NCBI RefSeq assembly: GCF_902809835.1
Contig: NZ_CADDWM010000011.1
Coordinates: forward strand, 186,001 to 250,000
Source: Agromyces sp. Marseille-P2726
GTDB taxonomy: Bacteria; Actinomycetota; Actinomycetes; Actinomycetales; Microbacteriaceae
DNA: 64,000 nt
Direction of reading: 5' to 3'
The notes beneath the pieces were generated by a model. The model made no database searches. It was not told the DNA's origin and saw nothing but the letters and a program-made list of their open reading frames with translations. Both the position numbers and the translations under genes were made by a program. Positions 9,719 to 17,888 of the stretch are shown here, piece by piece. Position 1 is the stretch's first letter; each line of letters starts with the position of its first letter.

Positions 9719-11020
9719 CTACGGTCGCCCGAGGCCGCGATAGCCCCACCCGGCCTTCCGCCAGGCGACGGGATCGAGCACGTTGCGTCCGTCGATCCCC
9801 CGCGCGCCCGCCACGAGCCGCCCGGTCACGACGGGGTCGAGCGACCGGTACTCGCGCCACTCGGTCACGAGCACCATGAGGTCGGCGCCACGCAGCGCCT
9901 CGGACGTCGACGAGGTGTACTCGAGCTGAGGATGCCGCAGGCGCGCGTTCTCGATCCCCTGCGGGTCGGTGGCGATCACCTCTGCGCCGAGCCCCTTGAG
10001 CTGCACGGCGACGTCGAGGGCGGGCGAATCGCGGACATCGTCGGATTCGGGCTTGAACGTGACGCCGAGTACGGCGATCTTCTTGTGGAACACGGATCCG
10101 CCCAGCGTCTCGATCGCCAGATCGACGACCCGCTGCCGCTGGCGCAGGTTGATCGCGTCGACCTCCTTCAGGAACCGGAGCGACTCGCCCCGCCCGAGCT
10201 CATCCGCGTGGGCGGTGAACGCCCGGATGTCCTTGGGCAGGCACCCGCCGCCGAACCCGACGCCCGCGTTCAGGAATCGGCGGCCGATGCGGGCGTCGTG
10301 GCCGATCGCGTCGGCGAGGAGCGTGACATCCGCTCCGGTGGCGTCGGCGATCTCGCTCATCGCGTTGATGAAGCTGATCTTCGTCGCGAGGAAGGCGTTC
10401 GCCGCGACCTTCACGAGTTCGGCGGTCGCGTAGTCGGTCTTGAGACGCGGCGTGCCGGCCTCGATCGCGGCCCGGTAGACGTGATCGAGCACGGATGCCG
10501 CGTGGTCGTCGGCCACACCGTACACGAGGCGATCGGGCTCGAGCGTGTCCTTGACCGCGAACCCCTCGCGCAGGAACTCGGGGTTCCAGGCGAGCGACGC
10601 GTGCGGCGCCTCGTCGGCCAGCCGAGCCGCGAGGCGAGCCGCCGGGCCGACGGGGACGGTGCTCTTGCCGACGACGAGCGCGCCGTCGGCGAGGTGCGGC
10701 AGCAGCGACTCGAATGCCGCGTCGACGTGGGTGAGGTCGGCGGCGTGGGTGTCGGACGACTGCGGCGTGCCGACGGCGAGGAAGTGCACCTCGGCGCTCG
10801 CGGCATCCGCGATCTCGGTGCTGAACCGGAGCCGGCCGCTCCCCGTCGCCGACGTGAGGATCTCCGCGAGTCCGGGCTCGAAGAAGGGTGGCCGACCGGC
10901 GGCGAGCGCCTCGATCTTGCGCGGGTCGACATCGATGCCGACCACCTCATGTCCGAGTTCGGCCATCGCCGACGCGTGCACGGCACCGAGGTAGCCGCAG
11001 CCGATCACCGAGATGCGCAT
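9719..11020 (-). CDS. ugd: UDP-glucose 6-dehydrogenase
   Basis: 433 residues; oxidises UDP-glucose to UDP-glucuronate with two NAD+, supplying acidic sugars for surface polysaccharide. The N-terminal Rossmann motif G-C-G-Y-L-G is at residues 8-13. A-V-G-T-P-Q, K-S-T-V-P-V-G and W-N-P-E-F-L-R-E-G-F-A follow, and the catalytic Cys is residue 260 in F-G-G-G-C-L-P-K-D. The C-terminal UDP-binding domain carries F-K-P-E-S-D-D-V-R-D-S-P. All key residues are present and the length is normal. Its place at the edge of the glycosyltransferase region fits precursor supply. Confidence 0.95.
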   Translation of the reverse strand: MRISVIGCGYLGAVHASAMAELGHEVVGIDVDPRKIEALAAGRPPFFEPGLAEILTSATGSGRLRFSTEIADAASAEVHFLAVGTPQSSDTHAADLTHVDAAFESLLPHLADGALVVGKSTVPVGPAARLAARLADEAPHASLAWNPEFLREGFAVKDTLEPDRLVYGVADDHAASVLDHVYRAAIEAGTPRLKTDYATAELVKVAANAFLATKISFINAMSEIADATGADVTLLADAIGHDARIGRRFLNAGVGFGGGCLPKDIRAFTAHADELGRGESLRFLKEVDAINLRQRQRVVDLAIETLGGSVFHKKIAVLGVTFKPESDDVRDSPALDVAVQLKGLGAEVIATDPQGIENARLRHPQLEYTSSTSEALRGADLMVLVTEWREYRSLDPVVTGRLVAGARGIDGRNVLDPVAWRKAGWGYRGLGRP

Positions 11021-11135
11021 GCAGGGATTCCTTTCGTGGGCGGGCCTTCATTCTCTCAGCGTCCGGCCGCGGGCGAGTGACGGGTGCCCGTGCGGGCGGC
11101 TCAGCCGACGGATGCCCCGAAGCTACGCTGGAGCC

Positions 11136-11585
11136 ATGACCACCTCCTCCGACACGACGCCCCGGCGTCTGCGTTGGACGGTCATCGCACGCGTCGCACT
11201 CGTCCCCTACCTGGTCGCACTCGCCCTCGTCGTGTTCCTGCCCGCGCGGGACGCCGGGCGCGTGACGGGAATCGTCGGATGGGCGGCGGACCTCGTCGCC
11301 GCTTGGCTCGGCCTGGCTCGGGAACCCACCGGGGTCGTGTTCGAATTCCTCGCGAACATCCTGCTGTTCGTGCCGTTCGGCGTACTCCTCGCGCTTGCGG
11401 CTCCGCGATGGTCGCCCCTGGTCGTCATCTCCGCGGGATGCCTCCTCAGCGTCGCCATCGAAGTCGTGCAGCTGGGTATTCCGTCACGGGTCTCGGCGCT
11501 GTCCGACGTGATCGCGAACACGACGGGCACCGCGCTCGGACTACTCGTGATCGCCCTCCCCCGCATCCGCTCCACCACGGGTTGA
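11136..11585 (+). CDS. VanZ-like membrane protein
   Basis: 149 residues with four predicted membrane helices. The family signature is visible: an N-L-L-F-V-P-F-G-type motif (N-I-L-L-F-V-P-F-G) about two-fifths into the protein, then S-V-A-I-E-V-V-Q and S-D-V-I-A-N-T-T-G. VanZ is linked to teicoplanin resistance, but most homologues have no known function. The ATG at 11136 follows GGAG closely, and TACGCT ends 6 nt upstream of it, as in leaderless actinobacterial genes. Divergent from ugd. Confidence 0.88.
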   Translation: MTTSSDTTPRRLRWTVIARVALVPYLVALALVVFLPARDAGRVTGIVGWAADLVAAWLGLAREPTGVVFEFLANILLFVPFGVLLALAAPRWSPLVVISAGCLLSVAIEVVQLGIPSRVSALSDVIANTTGTALGLLVIALPRIRSTTG

Positions 11586-11618
11586 CGCCCCGGTGCGGGC
11601 TGCACGCGGGTGGCGATC

Positions 11619-12464
11619 TCACCTGACGATGACCGTGGGCGCGTCCAGATGCGTGAGGATGCCGTGACTGACCGATCCGAGCAGGAACCGCGCCAGGGCG
11701 CCGCGGCCGTGGCTGCCGACGACGAGCAGGTCGGCGTCCTCCGCGGCATCCCCCAGCACCTCGACCGGGTCGCCCGCGACGACGACCTTCCTGACCTGCA
11801 GGTCGGGCCGCTCGGCGATGACCGGCTCGAGCACTTCGTCGAGGAGCGCCTCGGCGGCTCTCGAGAGGTCGTCGGTGGCGGGCGTGTCGAAGCCGTACCC
11901 GTATTCGAGGTTGGTGTTCCACGCGACGTCCCAGGCATGAACCGCGATGAGCGGCACCTTGCGCCGGGTCGCCTCGTCGACGGCGAAGGCGAGCGCGGCA
12001 TCGGAGGGACGCGACCGGTCGACCCCGACCGCGACGCCGCGACGCCCTGACACGTCGATATCGGGAATGACGGCGACCGGCACCTTGCTTCCGGCGGCGA
12101 TACGGAGGCTGGTGAGACGGCGACGACTGGCCCGATTGCCGCCGTGCCAGTCGCTTCCCACGACGAGCAGGTCGGCGTCGCCCGAGAGGCGGTCGAACAC
12201 CTCGACCGGTTGCCCCTGCTTCGCGTCGGTGACGATCTCGACATCGGGGTCGACGGCGATCGCGGCCGCTCGCGCCTCGTCGAGGCTGCGGAGCGCGGCC
12301 TGCTCCACCTCGGCTCGCGCGGCCTCATCGGCCGTGTCCTGCCCGTCGAGGGTGTACACGAGACGCAGACGGATGCCGCGTGCCGACGCCCGCTCGGCCG
12401 CCCACCGCACCGCGGCCAGGGCTGCGGGTCCGCCGATGTTCGCTCCGACGACGATCTCGCTCAC
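11619..12464 (-). CDS. Universal stress protein, two Usp domains
   Basis: 281 residues with tandem Usp domains (about 1-140 and 145-281). The second carries the full ATP-binding signature V-G-S-H-G-R-G-A-L-A-R-F-L-L-G-S-V-S; in the first the equivalent G-S-D-W-H-G-G...G-S is degenerate. Homologues such as the mycobacterial tandem Usp proteins are cytoplasmic and bind ATP under stress or hypoxia. I chose the GTG at 12464 because GGAGG lies 5 nt upstream; ATGs at 12491/12488 have no such signal. Convergent with the first VanZ-like gene. Confidence 0.88.
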   Translation of the reverse strand: MSEIVVGANIGGPAALAAVRWAAERASARGIRLRLVYTLDGQDTADEAARAEVEQAALRSLDEARAAAIAVDPDVEIVTDAKQGQPVEVFDRLSGDADLLVVGSDWHGGNRASRRRLTSLRIAAGSKVPVAVIPDIDVSGRRGVAVGVDRSRPSDAALAFAVDEATRRKVPLIAVHAWDVAWNTNLEYGYGFDTPATDDLSRAAEALLDEVLEPVIAERPDLQVRKVVVAGDPVEVLGDAAEDADLLVVGSHGRGALARFLLGSVSHGILTHLDAPTVIVR

Positions 12465-12728
12465 TCGCACCTCCGATGTCACTCCCATCATGTTCCGGAT
12501 GCCGCGGCCCCGCCAGTACGCTCCCGGAGCGGCGGCGGCGCCGACCCGGGGCTTGCAGCCGCCCGATCACCTCTGCGTCCTCCGGTGTCTCCGGCACTTC
12601 GGCACGTCGGCACTCCGGCACCGGCTTCCGGAACGGCGGACACCCTTGCGACGCGGAGCGCACACCCGAGGCGCGAGTGCACCGCCGGCCGCTAGGCTGC
12701 ACCCCAGGACGTACGCAGGGGGTGCCGC

Positions 12729-13229
12729 ATGACCGCGACGCCGGCACGCGTGGAGCCGGCCGATCGTGCCGGCCGTTGGGCGGCGCTCGTGCTCGTGGTC
12801 TACGCCCTGGCGGCAGGCGCCGCGCTGGTCGTTCCCCGGCCCATCGATACGGGATTCACTCCATGGATCCGAGGGCAGCTCTCATTCCTGCAGCGGGGCG
12901 GGCTGCGCGCCTGGATCGACTACGAGCTCGTCGAGTACGCCTCGCATGCGGTGTTGTTCGCGCCGCTGGGCATCCTCGCCGTGGTGGCCGCGGGTCGACG
13001 ACTGGCATGGCTCGCGACGCTCCTGGCGGTCGGCATGGCGGTGCTCGTCGAGGCCGCGCCGTCGTGGATCTCGGCGGACCATCGGGCGTCGGCGCTCGAC
13101 CTGGCGCTCAACGTCGTCGGAGCCGTCGCGGGCGCGGCGGTGGGGTGCGTCGTGCTCCGGGGCCCGCGTGGCACGGCGTCGACGCGCGCACCGGCGCCTC
13201 GGCCGCCGGGTGGCGCGCAGAGCAGGTAG
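12729..13229 (+). CDS. Second VanZ-like membrane protein
   Basis: 166 residues, about four membrane helices, with E-Y-A-S-H-A-V-L-F-A-P-L-G and V-L-V-E-A-A-P-S-W-I-S matching the VanZ core, then D-L-A-L-N-V-V-G. A run AGGGGG sits 8 nt before the ATG, and TAGGCT about 30 nt upstream could be a -10. The Pro/Arg-rich last 25 residues look non-globular. The 3' 310 bp overlap the opposite-strand membrane glycosyltransferase frame, an unusually long convergent overlap. Confidence 0.78.
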   Translation: MTATPARVEPADRAGRWAALVLVVYALAAGAALVVPRPIDTGFTPWIRGQLSFLQRGGLRAWIDYELVEYASHAVLFAPLGILAVVAAGRRLAWLATLLAVGMAVLVEAAPSWISADHRASALDLALNVVGAVAGAAVGCVVLRGPRGTASTRAPAPRPPGGAQSR

Positions 13230-14734
13230 GCGCCCGTCGACAGCAGCAGCTCGCACTCGGGCGGCGCGACGGCCAGCCAGACCTGGGCGTCGTCGGCCAC
13301 GGCGGCGCCCGCGTCGACCAACCCGGCATGCGCGCCCGACAGGACGATCACGCTGACCGGGGCATCCCAGGTGCTCGCGAGCCGGTCGTGACCGAGTTCC
13401 GCGATGTCTCGCGCGGCCGCTCGCTGCTGGTCGAGCGTCTCCCACGTGCCGTACGACGGCGTCATGATGCGGCCGACGAGCGAGACCGCGAGCAGCGCCA
13501 TGCCGGCGAGCCCGAGCACGACGGCCGAGACCCGCCACGGCGCCGGCCGAGGTGCACCGCGCGACCCCAGGGCGACGCGAGCAAGGGCGATGACGGAGGC
13601 CACGACCACCGGCAGGAATGCGAGCACACCGGGGGCCGGATGCCGCAGCCACCCGGGTGTGTGCGACGACCCCAGCCCCCACGCGAGGTAGGTGACGAGG
13701 CCCACGGCGGCCGCGCCGGCGGTCACGGTGAACTCGCGCCCTTCGACCCGCGCCAGGCCGATGGTCGACAGGGCCGACGGCTCTCGCCGAACCGCCACGA
13801 TGCCGATCACGGCGAGCACGACTCCCAGGAGCGCGACGGTCGCGACGAGCCACCACGGCAGATGCCAGGCATCGAGGAACGCGCCGATCTTCTCGACCGG
13901 GGACACCCGGTAGCCCGCCTGGCCGCCGCTGAGCAGGAACCTCGCCTGGAACCGCAGGTTCTCGACGTAGCCTGCCGGGCCGAGGGCGAGGAGCTTCCAC
14001 AGCTCGACCGCGACGGTGGGCGCGGCCGCGCACACCGCCGCGGCGAGCACCCGCCGCCAGGTGGCCCGAAGCCGCTGCCCGAAGCCCGGGCCGGGAGCGT
14101 CGAGGATGCCGGCGATCGCGAACGCCGGCACGGCCAGCAGCGCGATGAACTTCGCCTGCACCGCGAGGCCGAGCAGCAGCCCGGCGAGCCAGGGCCGGCG
14201 ATGCAGCACGAGCAACGCGGCCGCGAGCAGTGCGGCCGCGCTCACCTCGCCGAGGATGTCGACGGGCGTCTGGATCGGCGACGGCAGTGCGTCGGTCGCG
14301 TACGCGAGCGGCAGGGCGGCCGCCGCCAATGCAGCCCAGCGACCACCGAGCCGACGGCCCAGCAGCCAGAGGCAGCTGAGCAGTGCTCCGTAGCCGACCA
14401 GCGCGACCGAGCGCCCGGCGATGACGGGGTCGATGCCGAGCGCCATGAGCGCCGCGATCGGAAGCAGCACGACGGGCCCCGTCGAGATGCGCACGTCGAA
14501 CGGGGTGAGCTCGCTGCCCGAGAGGGTGCCGTCACTCGTGTAGCCGAGCCCGCGCAGCAGGTTGAGCGGCACGGTGAGATTGAACGCCTCGTCCTCCCAG
14601 AGCCGCACCGTGGTGAACGCGGGGACGAGCACGAAGAGGTTGGCGACCACCGCCGCGGTCACGGCGACCCAGAACAGCACGTCGATCGCACGAAGGGCGC
14701 GACGCGTCGTCGGTTCGGTCGCCTGCGCCGTCAT
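12920..14734 (-). CDS. Polytopic membrane glycosyltransferase-like protein
   Basis: 604 residues in the open frame, with roughly 10-12 hydrophobic helices and the short extracytoplasmic motif L-W-E-D-E-A-F-N near residue 40, as in the GT39/PMT-like (GT-C) superfamily where the acidic pair is catalytic. Such enzymes use polyprenyl-phosphate sugars on the outside of the membrane. The ATG overlaps the stop of the GT2 gene by 4 bp, and a GT2 of the dolichyl-phosphate-mannose synthase type makes a fitting donor. The last ~110 residues are Ala/Thr/Ser-rich, antisense to VanZ, and look non-coding; a frameshift near 13200 would instead end the protein at 13108. Confidence 0.75.
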   Translation of the reverse strand: MTAQATEPTTRRALRAIDVLFWVAVTAAVVANLFVLVPAFTTVRLWEDEAFNLTVPLNLLRGLGYTSDGTLSGSELTPFDVRISTGPVVLLPIAALMALGIDPVIAGRSVALVGYGALLSCLWLLGRRLGGRWAALAAAALPLAYATDALPSPIQTPVDILGEVSAAALLAAALLVLHRRPWLAGLLLGLAVQAKFIALLAVPAFAIAGILDAPGPGFGQRLRATWRRVLAAAVCAAAPTVAVELWKLLALGPAGYVENLRFQARFLLSGGQAGYRVSPVEKIGAFLDAWHLPWWLVATVALLGVVLAVIGIVAVRREPSALSTIGLARVEGREFTVTAGAAAVGLVTYLAWGLGSSHTPGWLRHPAPGVLAFLPVVVASVIALARVALGSRGAPRPAPWRVSAVVLGLAGMALLAVSLVGRIMTPSYGTWETLDQQRAAARDIAELGHDRLASTWDAPVSVIVLSGAHAGLVDAGAAVADDAQVWLAVAPPECELLLSTGAYLLCAPPGGRGAGARVDAVPRGPRSTTHPTAAPATAPTTLSARSSADARWSAEIHDGAASTSTAMPTARSVASHASRRPAATTARMPSGANNTACEAYSTSS

Positions 14735-15501
14735 CCGCGCCGCCTCGGCTTCAGCGAGACGCTCCAGAGTTCGACCGCGGCGCCGCGGACGAACTGCCGG
14801 AGCCGCTTCGGCGGCAGCAGCGGCGGCCGGTGCGGTGCGGCACCCCACATCGTGCCCTGCTCGTCGCCGCCTCGCCGGGGCAGGCTTCGCACCCGCACAT
14901 AGCGCACGCGGCATCCGCGTCGCACCTCGGCCAGGGAGAAGTGCACGTGCGGTACGGATGCCTCGACCGGAACGGAGGCCACGAGCGCCTCGAGGGCCTC
15001 GGGACGATACGCGCGCAGCGGAGTGTTCACGTCGGGGATGCGCCGGCCGGCGACCACGGCCACGAGGCCGCCGACGATCGCGGTGAGCACGCGGCGGAAC
15101 CACGGGTCGGAGCGGCCGACGCGAACACCGTGCACCACGTCGGCGTTCGTGTCGACCGCGGCCGCGACGACGCGCGCGAGGTCGGCGCCGGTGAACTGTC
15201 CGTCGCCGTCGACGTGCACGATGAGATCGGGATGCCGCTCGAGGCCCGCGCGGTAGGCGGCGAGCGCCGTGGCCCCGTGCCCGCGGTTCGCCTCGGCGGT
15301 GACCACGGTGATGCCCGGAAGCTCCTTCGCGAGGGCGCGCAACACGCCCGCGGTGGCATCCGTGGACCGATCGTCGATCACCACGATCTCGAGCAGCTCG
15401 GCCAAGGGCGTGAGACTGTCGTGCACCTCGCTCACGAAGCCCGGTATGCCGGCCGCCTCGTTGTACGCCGGCATGACGACGGCGAGGTGATTCAGGCGCA
15501 C
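14731..15501 (-). CDS. Family 2 glycosyltransferase (polyprenyl-phosphate sugar synthase type)
   Basis: 256 residues. Core GT-A motifs are visible: V-V-M-P-A-Y-N-E, V-V-I-D-D-R-S-T-D-A-T, and the D-x-D-like H-V-D-G-D-G-Q-F, followed by D-V-V-H-G-V-R-V-G-R and D-V-N-T-P-L-R-A-Y. It resembles dolichyl-phosphate mannosyl/glucosyl synthases but lacks C-terminal membrane helices. I chose the GTG at 15501, with GGGAGA 4 nt upstream; a start at 15573 would overlap the divergent gtrA start. Coupled to the downstream GT-C-like protein by an ATGA overlap, implying that it makes that enzyme's lipid-linked donor (inference). Confidence 0.85.
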   Translation of the reverse strand: MRLNHLAVVMPAYNEAAGIPGFVSEVHDSLTPLAELLEIVVIDDRSTDATAGVLRALAKELPGITVVTAEANRGHGATALAAYRAGLERHPDLIVHVDGDGQFTGADLARVVAAAVDTNADVVHGVRVGRSDPWFRRVLTAIVGGLVAVVAGRRIPDVNTPLRAYRPEALEALVASVPVEASVPHVHFSLAEVRRGCRVRYVRVRSLPRRGGDEQGTMWGAAPHRPPLLPPKRLRQFVRGAAVELWSVSLKPRRRG

Positions 15502-15563
15502 GCCGTCTCCCAAGCACTCGATCGTGCGCGAATCGCACGGAACAGAGTAGTAGCGTAGTCGAG

Positions 15564-16061
15564 ATGTCGACACGCGCCCGCTTGCGCAGCCTCGCCGGGC
15601 TCGGTGCCCGGTTCCTCACCGTGGGCGCCATCAGCACCCTCATCGAGATCGGCGTCTTCAACCTTCTCTACCTCGCCTTCGGGTGGGATCCCGTCGCCGC
15701 GAAGATCGTCGCCTCGCTGGTGGCGCTCGTGAACGCCTACTTCGGCAATCGCGAGTGGACCTTCCGCCACCGCGACCGGCGTGGCCGCATCGCCGAGGTC
15801 GTGCTGTTCCTGCTGGTGAACCTGTTCTGCACCCTGCTCGGCGCGGCGATCGTGTGGGCCGGGGTGGAGGCGGCGCAGTTGCTCCTCGGCCGCACGGTCG
15901 GGCCGTTCATCGTGAACGCGGTGAACCTCGTCAGCATCGCCGTCGTCGTGCTGGTGCGGTTCTGGCTCTACCACAGCCTCGTGTTCCGGACGTCGCCCCG
16001 CGACGAAGCGCCCCGCGCCGACGCACAAGCCGACGCCGACGCCGGCCGCGGCGCCCGCTGA
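15564..16061 (+). CDS. GtrA-family membrane protein
   Basis: 165 residues with four membrane helices and the GtrA pattern R-F-L-T-V-G-A-I-S-T-L-I-E-I-G-V-F-N, Y-F-G-N-R-E-W-T-F-R-H-R and R-F-W-L-Y-H-S-L-V-F. GtrA-like proteins are thought to help move undecaprenyl-phosphate sugars across the membrane, which suits the adjacent divergent GT2 gene. No Shine-Dalgarno is seen; TAGCGT ends 7 nt before the ATG, so the message may be leaderless. The acidic Ala/Asp tail is not conserved in the family. Confidence 0.88.
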   Translation: MSTRARLRSLAGLGARFLTVGAISTLIEIGVFNLLYLAFGWDPVAAKIVASLVALVNAYFGNREWTFRHRDRRGRIAEVVLFLLVNLFCTLLGAAIVWAGVEAAQLLLGRTVGPFIVNAVNLVSIAVVVLVRFWLYHSLVFRTSPRDEAPRADAQADADAGRGAR

Positions 16062-16078
16062 GCGGCACCGCGGCGGGG

Positions 16079-17860
16079 TCAGCAGCCCGGCATCGAGACC
16101 GTGACGTCGGTGGGCTGCACCATCGGCGTGTGCCACACCTCGAGGGGACCGTACTCCCCCGCCGCGCCGGTGAACGTCGCCGCGACCGTGTGGCTCTCGC
16201 CGGGGCCATTGAGGATGTTCACCTTCACCGCCGGGCGACCCAGGTGCGGGAGCGCGGTGGCCTCGGCCGGCGCCCCGTCGACGGTCGCCGACGAGAACGT
16301 CGAGCCGACCGGCCCGTAGAGCACGAGGTCGGTCGAGATCCACCCCTTCTCGAAGAAGCGCGCCGGCGAGATGTACTCGGCGAGGTCTTCGACGGCGGCC
16401 GGATCCAGGGTCGATGCGAACGTCGCGGTGGTCGTGAACGTGGGTGCGTCGGCGGTGCATTGGTCGGATGTCGCGTCGACCGCGAGCTTGGCGTAGTAGT
16501 CGAGCTTGCCCTCGGTGATGTCGTCGACGTAGACGCCGACGATGGTCTGCCCGGTGTTGTCGACGGGCAGCGTGCCCGAGACCCGTGTGTCGGCGATGTA
16601 CTCGGCCTCCGCGGCATCCGATGGCACGTACATCAGGCGCCCCTCGTCGATGGCGCGGCCGAGGGACTCGACGAGGGCGCTCATGTCGCCCGAACCCGAA
16701 CGAAGCACCTCGAAGACCGTCGCCGCAGCGCCGGCGAAGAACGCGTCCTGCTCCTCGGCCTCGTATCGGAAGTACACCTCGTTGAGCAGCTGCGACACCG
16801 CGTTCTCGCTCGTCAGCGTCTCACCGGTCGGCAGGGTCACCGGACCGGTCGCACCGAGCAGGTAGCTGAGCCCGACCGGGTCGAACGAGACGACGCCGTC
16901 GACCTGCGTGCCGAACGTCTCGGCCCACCACGCGCGCATGATCTCGGCGCTCTCGGTGAAGTCGGGCGTCAGTGTGATGTCCTGCATGAAGCGACCGATC
17001 TTGTCACCGTAGAGCGCCTCGGTCTCGGGATCGATCGCGACGATCGGCTCAGGCCGGTTGTTGGCGAAGTCGGCGCTCGACGCCTGCTGCGCGATCGAGA
17101 TGACGCCGTCGGTCACGTTGACCATGACGATCGCCGCGGGGTTGCCTCCGGTTCCCCGGGACTCCGCGTTGTTCTGGAAGAGCATCAGGTAGTTGCGCGG
17201 ACCGTCGGCGCCGAGTGCGGCCGGCAGCAGCTTCAGGGTCTTGTCGGCAGCATCGAGGGTGGGCGTCAGCTCGGCGACCACCCGGTCGAGCTTCGCGATG
17301 CCGTCGGCGACCGGGCCGATCAGCGCCGGCCGGTCGAGGCGCTCGAGTTCGGCGGCCACGTTCCGCACCGAGCTCGCGGCGGTACCGACCGTCTGGGCCA
17401 GCTGCTCGACGGCGGCGACGTCGATGGCCCCCCCCTGGGGCTTCAGCGCCTCGACGCTCACCTCCGTCGCGGGCAGGACGGCATCGGAGACGAGCTCATC
17501 GACCGACGCGGATGCGACGCGGACGGCCTGCAGGTTCGGCCCGGCCACCGGCACCCACTCCAGCGAACGCCACAGCGGGTCGTCCGTCTGCTTCCGCGCC
17601 TCGGCCGCGTACTCGGTGACCTGCTGCGCGGTCGCCTTCGCTCCCTCGTTGTCGCCGGCCGCCAGCTGCTGCTGCGTCTGCTCGGCGAGCGGGATCGCCG
17701 CCTCGAGCGCGTCCTTCGCCGCGAAGGCACGGTTCGCGAGCAGCATGCCGACGATGCCGAGCCCGACGATGACGACCACGATGCCCACGGGAACCCACAG
17801 GCGGGCGCTGCGGATCAGGGGTCGTTTCGTCGCGGGGGCTCGGCTGGTCATCCCAGACAT
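16079..17860 (-). CDS. DUF4012 membrane-anchored extracellular protein
   Basis: About 593 residues. One membrane segment (V-P-V-G-I-V-V-V-I-V-G-L-G-I-V-G-M-L, roughly 20-45) precedes a coiled-coil-prone stretch and the DUF4012 body with N-Y-L-M-L-F-Q-N-N-A-E-S-R-G-T-G-G and D-G-V-V-S-F-D-P-V-G-L. Function is unknown, but DUF4012 genes usually sit in exopolysaccharide or cell-wall glycan clusters. Here it directly follows the polyprenyl glycosylphosphotransferase gene. The start is unsure: ATGs at 17860 and 17851 and a GTG at 17899 are possible, none with a clear ribosome-binding site. Confidence 0.85.
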   Translation of the reverse strand: MSGMTSRAPATKRPLIRSARLWVPVGIVVVIVGLGIVGMLLANRAFAAKDALEAAIPLAEQTQQQLAAGDNEGAKATAQQVTEYAAEARKQTDDPLWRSLEWVPVAGPNLQAVRVASASVDELVSDAVLPATEVSVEALKPQGGAIDVAAVEQLAQTVGTAASSVRNVAAELERLDRPALIGPVADGIAKLDRVVAELTPTLDAADKTLKLLPAALGADGPRNYLMLFQNNAESRGTGGNPAAIVMVNVTDGVISIAQQASSADFANNRPEPIVAIDPETEALYGDKIGRFMQDITLTPDFTESAEIMRAWWAETFGTQVDGVVSFDPVGLSYLLGATGPVTLPTGETLTSENAVSQLLNEVYFRYEAEEQDAFFAGAAATVFEVLRSGSGDMSALVESLGRAIDEGRLMYVPSDAAEAEYIADTRVSGTLPVDNTGQTIVGVYVDDITEGKLDYYAKLAVDATSDQCTADAPTFTTTATFASTLDPAAVEDLAEYISPARFFEKGWISTDLVLYGPVGSTFSSATVDGAPAEATALPHLGRPAVKVNILNGPGESHTVAATFTGAAGEYGPLEVWHTPMVQPTDVTVSMPGC

Positions 17861-17888
17861 CGTAAGTGCCGCCGCTGCATCGGCGGAA

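Noticed and set aside
7774-9879. A 700-codon plus-strand frame opposite the GH15 gene
   Set aside because: Antisense shadow; the minus-strand frame has clear GH15 motifs.
12560-12660. Short direct repeats of a TCCGGCAC/TCGGCAC type upstream of the second VanZ-like gene
   Set aside because: Degenerate, no fixed period and no conserved unit; more likely GC-rich low complexity than an array.
12380-14902. An 840-codon plus-strand frame across the VanZ and glycosyltransferase genes
   Set aside because: Low-complexity Arg/Gly/Pro-rich translation with no fold; it arises from GC-rich codon positions.
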